Source: Halomonas beimenensis (GTDB lineage: Bacteria > Pseudomonadota > Gammaproteobacteria > Pseudomonadales > Halomonadaceae). Taken from it: DNA of 64,000 nucleotides. Positions 63,504-64,000 of this stretch are shown here, in pieces (position 1 is the first letter of the stretch; each line of letters starts with the position of its first letter). The translations under genes and the position numbers were made by a program. Location of the stretch: the NCBI RefSeq assembly GCF_002549795.1, contig NZ_CP021435.1, forward strand, positions 1,178,001 through 1,242,000, read 5' to 3'. The notes beneath the pieces are model-generated. The model was not told where the DNA came from. It worked only from the letters and a program-made list of their open reading frames with translations, and did not search any database.

Positions 63504-64000
63504 GACTCGGGGTCCTCCTGAGTGTCCGGCGGATGGTGGCCGCGCACATTGTCGGTCAGCCTGACGCGATTGTCATCGAGCCAGGCGTCGAAGCGCTCCC
63601 CCCGCATCCATTGGGGAGGCTGGCTGAGTCGGGCCGGGACATCACTCCAGGCATGGGCCGTGTCGGCGTCGTAGTGAAGCCGTTCGGTATCCAGCCGCAA
63701 GCGTTCCTCGGGCGCCGTCAACCGGGCCTCGCCCTCGAGCACCAGGGGGGTGCCGCCCGGGCCGAGTCGGCCCCGCTCGGCCGAGGCGAGCCACAGGCGG
63801 TCCGCGTCGTCGCGCAGCCGGGCGTTCGGGGCGGTCAGGCGGGTGACGTCGTCCACGGGCGTGTGGACCAGGCGCGGCGTGGTCAGGCGCTGGTGAGGGG
63901 CGCCCTCGGCGTCGAAGCGGGTCAGCCGCACGTCTTCCAGGTAGTAGTCCGGCTCGCCGGCGGTGTCGCGGGGGATCGGCCCCGGACGATCGCCATCCCG
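63500..64000 (-). CDS. lptC: LPS export protein LptC, 5' truncated by the window edge
   Basis: The frame is open to the right edge; 166 residues and the stop are visible. The text [19 protein letters not shown], with the family's [12 protein letters not shown] motif, opens the periplasmic jellyroll, and [20 protein letters not shown] and DNVRGHHPP lie near the end. About 20-30 N-terminal residues, including the membrane anchor, should be outside the window. LptC takes LPS from LptBFG and hands it to LptA, whose gene overlaps by four bases. Confidence 0.93.
   Translation of the reverse strand, partial: RDGDRPGPIPRDTAGEPDYYLEDVRLTRFDAEGAPHQRLTTPRLVHTPVDDVTRLTAPNARLRDDADRLWLASAERGRLGPGGTPLVLEGEARLTAPEERLRLDTERLHYDADTAHAWSDVPARLSQPPQWMRGERFDAWLDDNRVRLTDNVRGHHPPDTQEDPES

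Overview
The window is high-GC DNA with almost no unused space and the conserved gene orders of a gammaproteobacterium: mreB-mreC-mreD-maf-rng-yhdP-tldD, the lptC-lptA-lptB-rpoN-hpf-ptsN-rapZ-NPr cluster, and yjgA next to pmbA. The mix of this housekeeping core with an NAD-dependent formate dehydrogenase, polyamine catabolism, an NhaC-type antiporter and a general porin suggests a Halomonas-like marine or halophilic bacterium. That placement is an inference from gene content, since no rRNA is present. I see no rRNA, tRNA, CRISPR array, insertion sequence or prophage.

Layout. (1) 1-12.2 kb, accessory catabolism: end of a cupin gene, an alpha/beta hydrolase overlapping an RraA-family gene, a porin, then four NTF2/SnoaL-like genes spread among an XRE-cupin regulator, threonine dehydrogenase (tdh), 2-amino-3-ketobutyrate CoA ligase (kbl), a DkgB-type aldo/keto reductase and an AraC regulator. 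This is the least explained part of the window. (2) 12.5-24.5 kb, amine uptake and glutamylation: a PuuB-like oxidase, a PotABCD-type ABC importer and a PuuA-like ligase in one run closed by a strong terminator, then a second PuuB-like oxidase and, convergent to it, a DMGDH-type FAD/GcvT protein. (3) 24.5-31.8 kb, formate: fdsG-fdsB-fdsA-fdhD-fdsD on the minus strand, divergent from a regulator that joins a ModE-like helix-turn-helix to a periplasmic-binding-like domain, with two matching inverted repeats between them. (4) 31.8-42.8 kb: an NhaC antiporter, a second PuuA-like ligase divergent from puuD, an SpuC-like aminotransferase and a PuuC-like dehydrogenase, a chemoreceptor, a 4-OT tautomerase, two small proteins and a PuuR homologue. 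(5) 42.8-64 kb, core genes: gatCAB divergent from the mre-to-tldD run, yjgA and pmbA, then the minus-strand operon from lptC to the nitrogen-PTS HPr.

How the parts fit. PotABCD-like uptake, PuuA, PuuB, PuuC and PuuD plus an aminotransferase give both the glutamylated and the direct route from putrescine-like amines towards GABA and succinate, with PuuR as the likely repressor. Threonine breakdown by Tdh and Kbl yields glycine and acetyl-CoA. Formate from one-carbon metabolism can be oxidised to CO2 with NADH production by Fds. The NTF2-like genes may belong to a further pathway that I cannot name.

The most notable non-coding signals are a textbook sigma-54 element in front of rpoN itself (62181-62197), the twin operators at the fds/regulator divergence, shared boxes in front of two NTF2-like genes, a run of ten perfect 7-bp repeats at 58501-58570, and an mreC gene with no ordinary start codon where its conserved N-terminus begins.
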